A DNA stretch of 64,000 nucleotides, taken from Amycolatopsis pretoriensis. GTDB lineage: Bacteria; Actinomycetota; Actinomycetes; Mycobacteriales; Pseudonocardiaceae. The notes beneath the pieces are model-generated. The model saw nothing but the letters and a program-made list of their open reading frames with translations, ran no database searches and was not told the DNA's origin. Of the stretch, positions 8,527-17,020 are shown in pieces; positions within the stretch are counted from its first letter, which is position 1, and the number at the start of each line of letters is the position of its first letter. The position numbers were made by a program, and so were the translations under genes. The stretch is from the NCBI RefSeq assembly GCF_900107925.1, contig NZ_FNUJ01000002.1:124001-188000 (forward strand), given 5' to 3'.

Positions 8527-9552
8527 GTGAAGTGGGTCCTGCACGTCGACCTCGACCAGTTCATCGCCGCGGTCGAGATCGCCCGCCGGCCGGAGCTGCG
8601 CGGGAAGCCCGTGGTCGTCGGCGGCAACGGCGACCCCACCGAACGCGCCGTCGTCGCGACGGCGTCGTACGAGGCCCGCGAGTTCGGGATCCAGTCCGGC
8701 ATGCCGCTGCGGATCGCCGCCAAACGCTGCCCCGGCGCCGTCTTCCTGCCCAGCGACCCGCCGGCCTACCTCGAGGTGTCCGAACACGTCTTCGCCGCCG
8801 TGCGGGAGTTCCCGGTCGCGGTGGAGGTGCTGGGCTGGGACGAGGCGTTCGTCGGGGCGGAGACCGACGACCCGGAGGCGCTGGCGGCGGCGATCAAGGA
8901 CGCCGTGGCGCGTGAGACCGGGCTGTCGTGCGCGGTCGGGATCGGCGACAACAAGCTGCGGGCCAAGCTCGCCACCGGGTTCGGCAAGCCGGGCGGGATC
9001 TACCGGCTGACGCGGGCGAACTGGTGGGACGTCATGGCCGCGCGCCCGACCGACGCGCTGTGGGGCATCGGCGGCAAGACGGCGAAGAAGCTCGCCGAGC
9101 TGGGCATCACCACGGTCCTGGACCTGGCCGGCGCCGACCCGGCCGAGCTGGCGGCGCGGTTCGGCCCGAAGACCGGTCCGTGGCTGCGCCTGCTCGGCGG
9201 CGGGATCAGCGACGCCGAGGTGAGCGCGACGCCGTACGTGGCCCGCTCCCGCAGCCGCGAGACGACGTTCCAGCGCGACCTCACCGACCCCGCGGAGATG
9301 GCGGCGGAGGTGTCGACGCTGGCCAAGCGCGTGGCGCAGGACGTCCTGGACGAAGGCCGCCCGGCAGCGCGGGTCGCGGTGAAGGTCCGGTTCGTGCCGT
9401 TCCTGACCCACACGCACAGCATCACCCTGCCCGAGCCGACATCGGACGCGGCAGAGCTCGACCGCGCGGCCCAGGAGGTGCTGGCGATGTTCGAGCTGAC
9501 CCGCCCGGTGCGGCTGCTGGGGGTGCGCGCGGAGTTCCCGCGGGAGGACTGA
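8527..9552 (+). CDS. DinB2-like Y-family DNA polymerase
   Basis: 341-residue translesion polymerase. Catalytic acidic residues are Asp8 (DLDQF) and the Asp-Glu pair near residues 104-105 (GWDEAF); a helix-hairpin-helix (WGIGGKTAKKL) and a little-finger domain follow. Position 13, an aromatic steric gate in E. coli Pol IV, is Ile. M. smegmatis DinB2 also carries an aliphatic residue there and readily inserts ribonucleotides. The GTG start lies 16 bp after the DUF3040 gene. There is no C-terminal clamp-binding extension, also as in DinB2. The polymerase family is certain; the sugar tolerance is inference. Confidence 0.88.
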   Translation: MKWVLHVDLDQFIAAVEIARRPELRGKPVVVGGNGDPTERAVVATASYEAREFGIQSGMPLRIAAKRCPGAVFLPSDPPAYLEVSEHVFAAVREFPVAVEVLGWDEAFVGAETDDPEALAAAIKDAVARETGLSCAVGIGDNKLRAKLATGFGKPGGIYRLTRANWWDVMAARPTDALWGIGGKTAKKLAELGITTVLDLAGADPAELAARFGPKTGPWLRLLGGGISDAEVSATPYVARSRSRETTFQRDLTDPAEMAAEVSTLAKRVAQDVLDEGRPAARVAVKVRFVPFLTHTHSITLPEPTSDAAELDRAAQEVLAMFELTRPVRLLGVRAEFPRED

Positions 9553-9624
9553 CGCTCGGCTCGCCGTAACGGCGGTCCACCGGGCGGACGACTTGTCCGA
9601 CGGGACCTCACGAGGAGACGGCGC

Positions 9625-10833
9625 ATGAGCCTGGCGGAATGGGTGGTGACCGGCGGACCGATCCTCGGCGCGCTCGGCGTCACCACCGCGGCGATCAGCA
9701 TCCGGAACGCGCGGAAGGCCGGCCACGAGCAGAAGTTCCGCGATCTGCACGAGTCCATCCGCCGGGAAGCGCCGGACCTGCGGCAACGGGTGCTGGACGA
9801 CTGCCCCGGACACTGGCGGCTGCCGGGAACGTCACTGCTGGCCCAGCCGGGCTGGGTTCCGGAAGCGCCCTACGACCTGGACGAGATCGAGCTGGCCTGG
9901 GCCGACCGGCCAGGGCCGGCCGCTCCCTCGAAGGCCCTACCCGCCGCCAAGCTCGGCCGGCAAGGCACGTACAGCTCGGCGCTGCGCGAGGTGGCCGGAC
10001 TGCGTGACCTCTTCGACGGCACGGTCTACCGGCTGCTGGACGCCCGGCTCGACGCCGGCGGCAAGCGCATGACCTTCACCGAGTCGTCCTACTTCGAGTA
10101 CTTGGACACGAGCGAGGTGCTGGCCTTCGAAGCGGTCAGCCGGAAACGATCCCGTCGCCGCGCCGACGGCCGCCGAACCTACCGGCGGCGGCTCGCCGAC
10201 CCGTTCTCGTTCGCGAACCGGGTGGTCCCCCTCGGCATCAACACCTTGACCTTGCGGGTCGAGGGTGATCGGGCCGGGTTCTTCCTGCTTGATCGTGACG
10301 CCCGGAAGGTGGTGAACAACTCCAGGATGCTCAGCGCCCTCCCGTCCGGCGAGTTCACGCCGTCCGACCGGACGCGGGAAGCGCTGGCGAACGATCGCGA
10401 CCTCTGGAAGAACATCATGCGCGAGTACGCGGAAGAGTTCCTCGGCACCGAAGAGGCGTTCGGCCAGGGCGGCCGGTGGATCGACTACGAGAACGAGTCG
10501 CCCTATGCCGAGCTGAACCAGGCGAAGAGGTCCGGCAAGCTCAAGATCAAGGTGCTCGGCTTCGGCATCGATCCGCTGCCGTGGAAGCCCGAACTGCTCA
10601 CCGTGTGCCTGATCGACGCGGATGTCTTCGACTCGGTCTTCGCGGCCATGGTCGAGCGGAACGACGAAGGTCTGCTGCTCACCGGCCGCAACCGCCAGGG
10701 TCTGCCCTTCGACGCCGACACCGTACGGCTCTACGGCGAAGACGAAGGCACCTCGCCCGACGCGGCGGCCTGCCTCGAGCTCGCTTGGCGATTCCGCGCC
10801 CAGCTGGGATTGGCCGGCCGCGGCGAGGACTGA
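9625..10833 (+). CDS. Membrane-anchored protein with a degenerate Nudix-like core
   Basis: 402 residues, not assigned to a known function. One hydrophobic helix near residues 7-25 probably anchors it, followed by a charged cytoplasmic part. The segment after residue 230 (SALPSGEFTPSD, then IMREYAEEFLG) has the order of a Nudix box but with altered spacing, like the degenerate Nudix-type regions at the C-terminus of some actinobacterial regulators. No helix-turn-helix is visible. GAGGAG precedes the ATG. Codon choice is slightly less GC-biased than in its neighbours. Confidence 0.6.
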   Translation: MSLAEWVVTGGPILGALGVTTAAISIRNARKAGHEQKFRDLHESIRREAPDLRQRVLDDCPGHWRLPGTSLLAQPGWVPEAPYDLDEIELAWADRPGPAAPSKALPAAKLGRQGTYSSALREVAGLRDLFDGTVYRLLDARLDAGGKRMTFTESSYFEYLDTSEVLAFEAVSRKRSRRRADGRRTYRRRLADPFSFANRVVPLGINTLTLRVEGDRAGFFLLDRDARKVVNNSRMLSALPSGEFTPSDRTREALANDRDLWKNIMREYAEEFLGTEEAFGQGGRWIDYENESPYAELNQAKRSGKLKIKVLGFGIDPLPWKPELLTVCLIDADVFDSVFAAMVERNDEGLLLTGRNRQGLPFDADTVRLYGEDEGTSPDAAACLELAWRFRAQLGLAGRGED

Positions 10834-10869
10834 CGCCGGAAACCGGTGGAGCCGCACCACAGTCCGCGG

Positions 10870-11517
10870 TTACAAGGCGTCCGGTAAGGGCAAGGGCCGG
10901 TCCGGGTCCAGTTCCACTCCCACCGCCCGCAGCGTGTGGTCCAGCATCGCCCAGATCGTGCCGCTCAGCTGGGCCGTCAGCTGCTCCAGGGTGAGCTCGC
11001 CCGGGTGGTCGAGCCAGCGGGTCGTCGCCGATTCGACGTAGCCGACCAGGCCGAACGCGATCGTGTCCGCCGGGGCCGGGTCGCGGCCGAACGCCGTCAG
11101 GTACCCCGCGAACAGCCCGCTCAGGTGGCGGGCGATCGTGCCGCGGACGTCCGTCGGGCCCGGAGCCGCGCGGGCCAGGTAGTGGTGCAGGTGGACGTGC
11201 TCGGTCAGCCAGCGCAGGTGCGTCGCGATCACCGTCGAGATCATCTCGTTCGGCGAGCCCGAGGGGTGCCAGAGCGGCTCGAGCTCGGCCGTCACCAGCT
11301 CCGCCGCACGCTGGGCGATCGCCCGCTGGAGGTCCGCCGCGTCGGCGAAGTGCTTGTACAGCCGGGTCCGGGCGACGCCGGCGCGCTCGGCGATCTGCTC
11401 GGTCGAGACGTCCGGGCCGTGCTCCGCGATCGCCGCCAGGGCCGCGTCGACGAACTCCGCGCGCCGTCGCTCCTGCTGGCCCGCCCAGCGGGTCGCCCGT
11501 CCGTCGGCCTTGGTCAC
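10870..11517 (-). CDS. TetR-family transcriptional regulator
   Basis: 215 residues. The TetR DNA-binding domain spans about residues 15-65 (STEQIAERAGVARTRLYKHFAD) and an all-helical ligand domain follows. The start is GTG. It is divergent from the diiron oxygenase gene with an 86-bp gap, and is therefore its likely repressor. Confidence 0.85.
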   Translation of the reverse strand: MTKADGRATRWAGQQERRRAEFVDAALAAIAEHGPDVSTEQIAERAGVARTRLYKHFADAADLQRAIAQRAAELVTAELEPLWHPSGSPNEMISTVIATHLRWLTEHVHLHHYLARAAPGPTDVRGTIARHLSGLFAGYLTAFGRDPAPADTIAFGLVGYVESATTRWLDHPGELTLEQLTAQLSGTIWAMLDHTLRAVGVELDPDRPLPLPDAL

Positions 11518-11569
11518 CCGGGAAGCCTACTCAAGCCCGGCGAGCCGGTGTACGCTCCCGAAGTAGCTA

Positions 11570-11582
11570 GTACAGCGTGTAC
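11570..11582. promoter_or_regulatory. Possible TetR operator
   Basis: GTACAGCGTGTAC has two GTAC half-sites five bases apart in the gap between the divergent TetR and oxygenase genes, just upstream of the oxygenase ribosome-binding site. The symmetry is short, so this is tentative. Confidence 0.3.
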
Positions 11583-11603
11583 CCCCTACTTTCGGAGGCC
11601 CCC

Positions 11604-12494
11604 ATGGGCGTCGAGGCCCAAGACCGGGACGTCACCGCGGCGAGGCTGCTCAAAAGCTCCGCGAAGAACTCCTACGACCCGTACGTCGACATCGACTGGG
11701 CCGCGCCGCTCGCCGAAGGCAAGGCCTACATGCCGCTCGAGCGCGTCTCCCTCTACGGCACCGACCTGTGGGCGAAGCTGACGCCCGAGCAGCGGATCGA
11801 GCTGTCCAAGCACGAGATCGCCAGCATCATGAGCGTCGGCCTGTGGTTCGAGATCGTCCTCATGCAGCTGCTCGCCCGGTACGTCTTCGACCTCGACGCG
11901 CGCACCGAGCACGCGCAGTACGCGATGACCGAGATCGGCGACGAGACCCGCCACTCGGTGATGTTCGCCCGCACCGCCGACCGGCTCGGCGTGCCGCGCT
12001 ACGGCGTCCCGAAGGTCGTGCACCGCGCCGCGAAGGTGTTCGGCGCGACCGCCGCCGGGCCGTCGATGTTCGCCAGCGTGCTCGTCGCCGAGGAGACCAC
12101 CGACCGGCTGCAGCGCTCGATGATGGACGACGACGGCATCCAGCCGCTGATCCGCTCGGTCAACCGCATCCACGTCGTCGAGGAGGCCCGGCACGTCCGG
12201 TTCGCCAAGGAAGAAGTGCTGCGGGAGACGCCGAAGCTGTCGAAGGCGGCGCTGCAGCGGCACCGGGTGCGGACCGCGCTGGTCGCGTTCGGCGTGATCG
12301 ACAGCATGGTCGACGCGCGGGTCTACCGCAGCGTCGGGATCGACCCGCGCGAAGGCCGGGCCGCGGCGCTCGCCAACCCGCACTTCCACGAGACGCGGCG
12401 GTGGATGGCCGAGAAGATCGTGCCGTTCCTGCGCGAGGCGGGACTGATCGGCGGCCGGTCCGAGGGCATTTGGCGGCGCGCGCACCTGATCTAG
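11604..12494 (+). CDS. AurF-type diiron oxygenase
   Basis: 296-residue helical protein of the p-aminobenzoate N-oxygenase (AurF) family, which uses two irons and oxygen for N-oxidation or other oxygenations. Paired iron-ligand motifs are visible: EIGDETRHSVMF in the middle and HVVEEARHVRF later, with an additional EETTDR segment. The ATG is preceded by GGAGG; a GTG nine codons upstream lacks this. No biosynthetic partners adjoin it, and the divergent TetR gene suggests a detoxification or inducible role. Confidence 0.8.
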   Translation: MGVEAQDRDVTAARLLKSSAKNSYDPYVDIDWAAPLAEGKAYMPLERVSLYGTDLWAKLTPEQRIELSKHEIASIMSVGLWFEIVLMQLLARYVFDLDARTEHAQYAMTEIGDETRHSVMFARTADRLGVPRYGVPKVVHRAAKVFGATAAGPSMFASVLVAEETTDRLQRSMMDDDGIQPLIRSVNRIHVVEEARHVRFAKEEVLRETPKLSKAALQRHRVRTALVAFGVIDSMVDARVYRSVGIDPREGRAAALANPHFHETRRWMAEKIVPFLREAGLIGGRSEGIWRRAHLI

Positions 12495-12542
12495 TCACTT
12501 AATCCCTTCGCGCGCCGGCCGCGGTTCCGCCACGATGCTCGC

Positions 12543-13028
12543 GTGACGACCACCATCCGCCCCGCCCGCGCCGACGACGAAGCGGCGCTGGCGAAGCTGG
12601 ACGAACGCACCTGGACGACGACGGTCTCCCCCGCTCCCCCGCCGCCGCCCGGCACGCCGTTCTTCGACGAGGGCTGCCGGCCCGAAGACGTCCTCGTCGC
12701 CGAGCACGAAGGCGCGGTCGCCGGCTACGTCCGGCTGAACGTGGGCTTCGGCATCCCCGCCCACGCCCACGTGCGGGTGATCGGCGGGCTCGCCGTCGAC
12801 CCGGACCGGCGCCGGCTCGGCATCGCGAAGCGGCTCGTCGACGCCGCGGTGGCCGAGGCCCGGGCCCGCGGGGCGCGCAAGGTGACGCTGCGCGTGCTGG
12901 GTCACAACACCGCCGCCCGCCGCGTCTACGAGGCGTGCGGGTTCGTCGTGGAAGGCGTGCTGCGGGCCGAATTCCGCGTCGACGGCCACGACGTCGACGA
13001 CGTTCTCATGGCCTGCTCCCTCGCTTGA
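12543..13028 (+). CDS. GNAT N-acetyltransferase
   Basis: 161 residues with the GNAT acetyl-CoA site (VDPDRRRLGIAKRL, a variant of RxxGxG/A) near residues 87-100 and the C-terminal NTAARRVYEACGF motif. The acceptor substrate is unknown. The start is GTG. The stop codon overlaps the -35 of the downstream SAH-riboswitch promoter. Confidence 0.8.
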   Translation: MTTTIRPARADDEAALAKLDERTWTTTVSPAPPPPPGTPFFDEGCRPEDVLVAEHEGAVAGYVRLNVGFGIPAHAHVRVIGGLAVDPDRRRLGIAKRLVDAAVAEARARGARKVTLRVLGHNTAARRVYEACGFVVEGVLRAEFRVDGHDVDDVLMACSLA

Positions 13029-13054
13029 CAGCCTCCCGGCGGCTTTGCCATCCT
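13025..13054 (+). promoter_or_regulatory. Promoter of the SAH riboswitch-ahcY unit
   Basis: A perfect TTGACA at 13025-13030, an 18-bp spacer and CATCCT at 13049-13054 predict a start near 13061, exactly the first base of the riboswitch P1 helix. The match in position strengthens both calls. Confidence 0.6.
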
Positions 13055-13060
13055 GGTTCC

Positions 13061-13130
13061 GGGCCGAGAGGCGCTGCGACGGAACTCCTTCCGCCACGCT
13101 CGGCCCGCACCACGACTCCAAGGGCGCCTC
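13061..13130 (+). ncRNA. S-adenosylhomocysteine (SAH) riboswitch aptamer
   Basis: P1 is GGGCCGAG (13061-13068) with CTCGGCCC (13099-13106). The conserved GCGCTGCGAC runs from 13071, P2 is CGGAA/TTCCG (13080-13084 with 13089-13093), and a pseudoknot forms between GAGGCGC (13068-13074) and GCGCCTC (13124-13130). This is the order and content of the SAH riboswitch known from Ralstonia metH/ahcY leaders. Compared with that example, C13097 and G13122 are both swapped relative to G and C, which would keep a pair if these positions pair. It lies before ahcY, the SAH hydrolase gene, and should turn expression on when SAH accumulates. Confidence 0.85.
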
Positions 13131-13150
13131 CCGCGAGGGAGGTGCTTTTT
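13124..13150 (+). terminator. Riboswitch-controlled intrinsic terminator
   Basis: GCGCCTCCC (13124-13132), a GCGA tetraloop and GGGAGGTGC (13137-13145) form a 9-bp stem followed by TTTTT. Its left arm is the same sequence that closes the aptamer pseudoknot, so SAH binding and termination are mutually exclusive: ligand bound, read-through; ligand absent, stop. Confidence 0.8.
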
Positions 13151-13220
13151 CGTTGTCCCGCATGGACTTCCGTGCTGCCTCCCGAGCGTCCCGCCGACGA
13201 ACTCCGGAGTGCACCGAAGA

Positions 13221-14681
<1,461 letters not shown>

Positions 14682-14800
14682 TCCGAGATTGCTCCATTTG
14701 ACGCAGTTTGCCGCACCGGGAAAGTGGCCATTCTCCCCGTGACAGCGCATCCGCCCGGCCGGCATGCCGGACGGGTCCCATGCGAAGGAGTGTGTGTCAA

Positions 14801-14956
14801 GTGATTGTTCTCGGTGTAATTCTCCTGATCATCGGGTTCATCGTGGGAATCCCGGTGCTTTACACCATCGGCATCATTCTCGCGGTGGCCGGCGTGGCAC
14901 TGGCCATCCTGGGCGGCACCGGCCGTCGGATCGGTGGGCGTGCGCACTGGTACTGA
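14801..14956 (+). CDS. Small two-helix membrane protein
   Basis: 51 residues, nearly all hydrophobic: two Ile/Val/Leu-rich helices and a short basic tail (GRRIGGRAHWY). Conserved mini-proteins of this type are frequent in Actinobacteria and have no known role. The GTG start is 10 bases after GAAGGAG; a GTG three codons earlier is too close to it. A hairpin terminator follows. Confidence 0.6.
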   Translation: MIVLGVILLIIGFIVGIPVLYTIGIILAVAGVALAILGGTGRRIGGRAHWY

Positions 14957-14961
14957 TGAAC

Positions 14962-14977
14962 CACTAGTCCGCTAGTG
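14962..14977. repeat. Short inverted repeat
   Basis: CACTAG, a TCCG loop and CTAGTG form a perfect 6-bp stem a few bases after the small membrane gene. It precedes the main terminator and may be part of the 3' end. Confidence 0.4.
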
Positions 14978-14980
14978 ACC

Positions 14981-15039
14981 AACGGCCTGGCACGGCGTCA
15001 GCAGCAATGCTCGCCGCGCCAGGCCGTTCGGCCTTTTTT
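14981..15039 (+). terminator. Nested intrinsic terminator
   Basis: AGGCC, GTTC and GGCCT (15021-15034) followed by TTTTT form a compact terminator. A longer alternative stem pairs AACGGCCTGGC (14981-14991) with GCCAGGCCGTT (15018-15028). It ends transcription of the small membrane gene and overlaps the 3' end of the efflux pseudogene on the other strand. Confidence 0.7.
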
Positions 15040-15242
15040 GGCGCGACCGCGGAAAGGTAAGCGCAGAGCAAAGTCTGCCGCGAATCCGCGGAAGAACGTC
15101 CGCAGGGACTCTGCCGTCACGTAGGCGGCCAGCGCGCCGGACGAGGCCACCGTGCCCGCCGGACCCGGCGCACCAGTACCGCCCGGCGGTCCGCGGCGAC
15201 CGCGACCGGGGTGTGGCAGCCGTCGGAGCACGCGTCCGTCAT
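14998..15242 (-). pseudogene. Decayed CDF-type cation efflux gene
   Basis: The ATG overlaps the arsR stop (ATGA). The start reads MTDACSDGCHTP and ADRRAVLVRRVR, like CDF efflux proteins that follow arsR in Actinobacteria. The frame then breaks, and in the next frame AGTVASSGAL, AYVTAESLRTFF and KKGRTAWRGEHCC appear in the family's order, ending in the usual Cys-Cys terminus. Most transmembrane segments are missing between these islands. About 80 codons remain of an expected 230 or so. I read this as several internal deletions plus a frameshift in a formerly functional arsR-CDF operon. Confidence 0.7.
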
Positions 15243-15556
15243 GCCGGATCGCACTCTTCCCGCGGCTCGACCGCCAGCACGACCTGGACGAGCTCGCTCA
15301 AGGCGCGGGCCAGGTGGGCGTCGGCGATTTCGTAGCGCACCTGACGGCCTTCGTAGCCGGCCACGACAAGCCCGCAGCCGCGCAGGCACGACAGGTGGTT
15401 CGAGACGTTCGAGCGGCTCAGCCCGAGTTCGCCGGCCAGCCGCCCCGGGTAGGCCGGGCCGTCGAGCAGGGCGGTCAGGATCCGGCAGCGGGTCGGGTCG
15501 GCGAGGGCGCGCCCGATCCGGGCCAGCGCCGATTCACGCGTCTCACCGGTCACCAC
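15239..15556 (-). CDS. ArsR/SmtB-family metal-type repressor
   Basis: 105-residue winged-helix regulator with recognition helix LSRSNVSNHLSCLRGCGLV near residues 46-64 and Cys residues at the end of that helix (LSCLRGCG) and in the tail (EECD). Those positions resemble the CmtR type that binds Cd/Pb through cysteines. The start is GTG (a second GTG follows directly). It overlaps the start of a broken cation-efflux gene, so the regulator has outlived the pump it presumably controlled. Confidence 0.8.
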   Translation of the reverse strand: MVTGETRESALARIGRALADPTRCRILTALLDGPAYPGRLAGELGLSRSNVSNHLSCLRGCGLVVAGYEGRQVRYEIADAHLARALSELVQVVLAVEPREECDPA

Positions 15557-15605
15557 GAGCTGAACTGTACATCAGCCGCTGACCAATCGAGAGCGGACAC
15601 GAAAA

Positions 15606-15646
15606 GGGTCCTCCGGCTCCGAGGGGGAGGGAGAGCCGAAGGACCC
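15606..15646 (-). terminator. Minus-strand intrinsic terminator
   Basis: A 14-bp stem with one mismatch (15606-15619 with 15633-15646) is followed on the minus strand by TTTT. It would stop transcripts from the Cys-rich gene and ku. The 225-bp gap between arsR and the Cys-rich gene holds this and a second hairpin but no gene that I can see. Confidence 0.55.
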
Positions 15647-15724
15647 CCGTAAGTGTTAGCACATCGCCAAGCCCGTGTACACAGCTGCATACACGATCGT
15701 GTTACGTCCATACCCCTGTGGACA

Positions 15725-15766
15725 CCGTGAAGGCCTCCCCGGCGGGCGCCGGAGAGGCCTTCACGG
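15725..15766. repeat. Extragenic palindrome
   Basis: CCGTGAAGGCCT (15725-15736) pairs perfectly with AGGCCTTCACGG (15755-15766), with a further GC-rich inner stem. There is no T-tract. It lies just after the Cys-rich gene and resembles the other extragenic palindromes in this window at 50867 and 60133-60388. Confidence 0.6.
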
Positions 15767-15781
15767 ATCCTGGCGGGAGGC

Positions 15782-15991
15782 TCAGGAAGCTTTTCGCAGC
15801 AGGGGTTTCCCGGGTGTGGCGGCGCAATCGCAGCCGGAGCCGAGTGCCTGGCAGTCGACGATCAGGCCGTGCCGGACCCGGTCACCGTCCGAACAGGCCG
15901 CATCGGTGCACTCGGTGAACCCGCCTTCCGGGTGCACCACGAGCGTGCCGTGGCAGTGGTCGATGCCCGCGTCACACGAAGCACATTCCAT
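15782..15991 (-). CDS. Cys-rich mini-protein next to Ku
   Basis: 69 residues with eight cysteines, mostly in CASC, DHCHG, TECTDAACSD and an ending GSGCDC around residue 55, suggesting one or two metal sites. Homologous-looking mini-proteins are widespread in Actinobacteria, with no known function. The tail after GCDC (13 residues) looks like an extension beyond the usual end. AAGGGATT precedes the ATG. It follows ku by 78 bp on the same strand. Confidence 0.7.
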   Translation of the reverse strand: MECASCDAGIDHCHGTLVVHPEGGFTECTDAACSDGDRVRHGLIVDCQALGSGCDCAATPGKPLLRKAS

Positions 15992-16069
15992 AATCCCTTG
16001 GTACCACCGGGAACCCCGCGGACGCGGGACGGGGACGACGGCGTGTCGCCGCGACCACCCGTCCGGGGA

Positions 16070-16945
16070 TCAGGCCGACTTCGGCGCCCGCTTCCGCGCG
16101 GCCGGCTTCTTCTTCGCGGGCGGCTCGCCGTCCTCATCGGACTCCTCCGAAGAGGACTTGGCGCCGCGGGACTTCTTGGCGGCGTCCACACTGGCCTGCA
16201 GCGCGGCCATCAGGTCGACGACGTCGGCCTTCGCGGTGACCGCGGCGGGCTTGGTCGTCTCCTCCCCCGCCACCTTCGCCTCGATCATCTCCTCGAGGGC
16301 CTCGCGGTAGTGGTCGTGGTACTTCTCCGCTTCGAACACCGGCTCGGCCAGCGAGTCGATCAGCGAGCCGGCCATGGTCAGCTCCTGCGGCCGGATCTGC
16401 GGCGGGTCGTCGCGCAGGAAGGGGAAGTCGGGCTCGCGGACCTCGTCCGGCCACAGCATCGTCGTCATCACCAGCACGTCGGCGTGCACCCGCAGCACGG
16501 CCATGCTCTCCCGCTGCCGCACCGCGACCTTGGCGATGGCCACCTGGCTGGACTTGTGCAGCGCGTCGCGCAGCACGATGTACGGCTTGACCGCGTTCTT
16601 CTGCGGCTCCAGGTAGTACGTCCGGTCGTACTGGATCGGGTCGATCGACTCCAGCGGCACGAACTCCAGCACGTCGATCGTGCGCTGGGTGGGCAGCGGC
16701 AGGTCGGCCATCTCGGTGTCGGTGATGACGACCATCTCGCCGTCGGGCAGCTCGTAGCCCTTGGCGATCTCGGCGTAGGGCACCTCGGCGCCGTCGATGG
16801 TGCAGAACCGCTTGTACTGGATGCGGCCGCCGTCGGCCTCGTGCACCTGGCGCAGGGAGACGTTCTTGTTCTCGGTGGCCGCGTAGAGCTGGATCGGGAT
16901 GCTCACCAGCCCGAACGACACCGAGCCCTTCCACATCGCCCGCAT
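16070..16945 (-). CDS. ku: Ku DNA end-binding protein
   Basis: 291 residues. A homodimeric Ku ring threads onto double-strand breaks and recruits LigD for non-homologous end joining. The core begins MWKGSVSFGLVSIPIQLYAATE and contains the Ku-bridge region with TYYLEPQK. After residue 250 comes a Ser/Glu then Lys/Ala/Pro-rich tail typical of actinobacterial Ku and used for DNA binding. The ATG eight bases after GGAGG is chosen; a GTG three codons earlier overlaps that ribosome site. A LigD-type phosphoesterase lies 9 kb away; no LigD polymerase is in the window. Confidence 0.95.
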   Translation of the reverse strand: MRAMWKGSVSFGLVSIPIQLYAATENKNVSLRQVHEADGGRIQYKRFCTIDGAEVPYAEIAKGYELPDGEMVVITDTEMADLPLPTQRTIDVLEFVPLESIDPIQYDRTYYLEPQKNAVKPYIVLRDALHKSSQVAIAKVAVRQRESMAVLRVHADVLVMTTMLWPDEVREPDFPFLRDDPPQIRPQELTMAGSLIDSLAEPVFEAEKYHDHYREALEEMIEAKVAGEETTKPAAVTAKADVVDLMAALQASVDAAKKSRGAKSSSEESDEDGEPPAKKKPAARKRAPKSA

Positions 16946-17020
16946 GCCACGCACCTCCGGGGTCGCCCTTCACGCTACGTGACCACCGTAGCCCGAATCG
17001 TCCCCCGGCGACAGTCCGAT

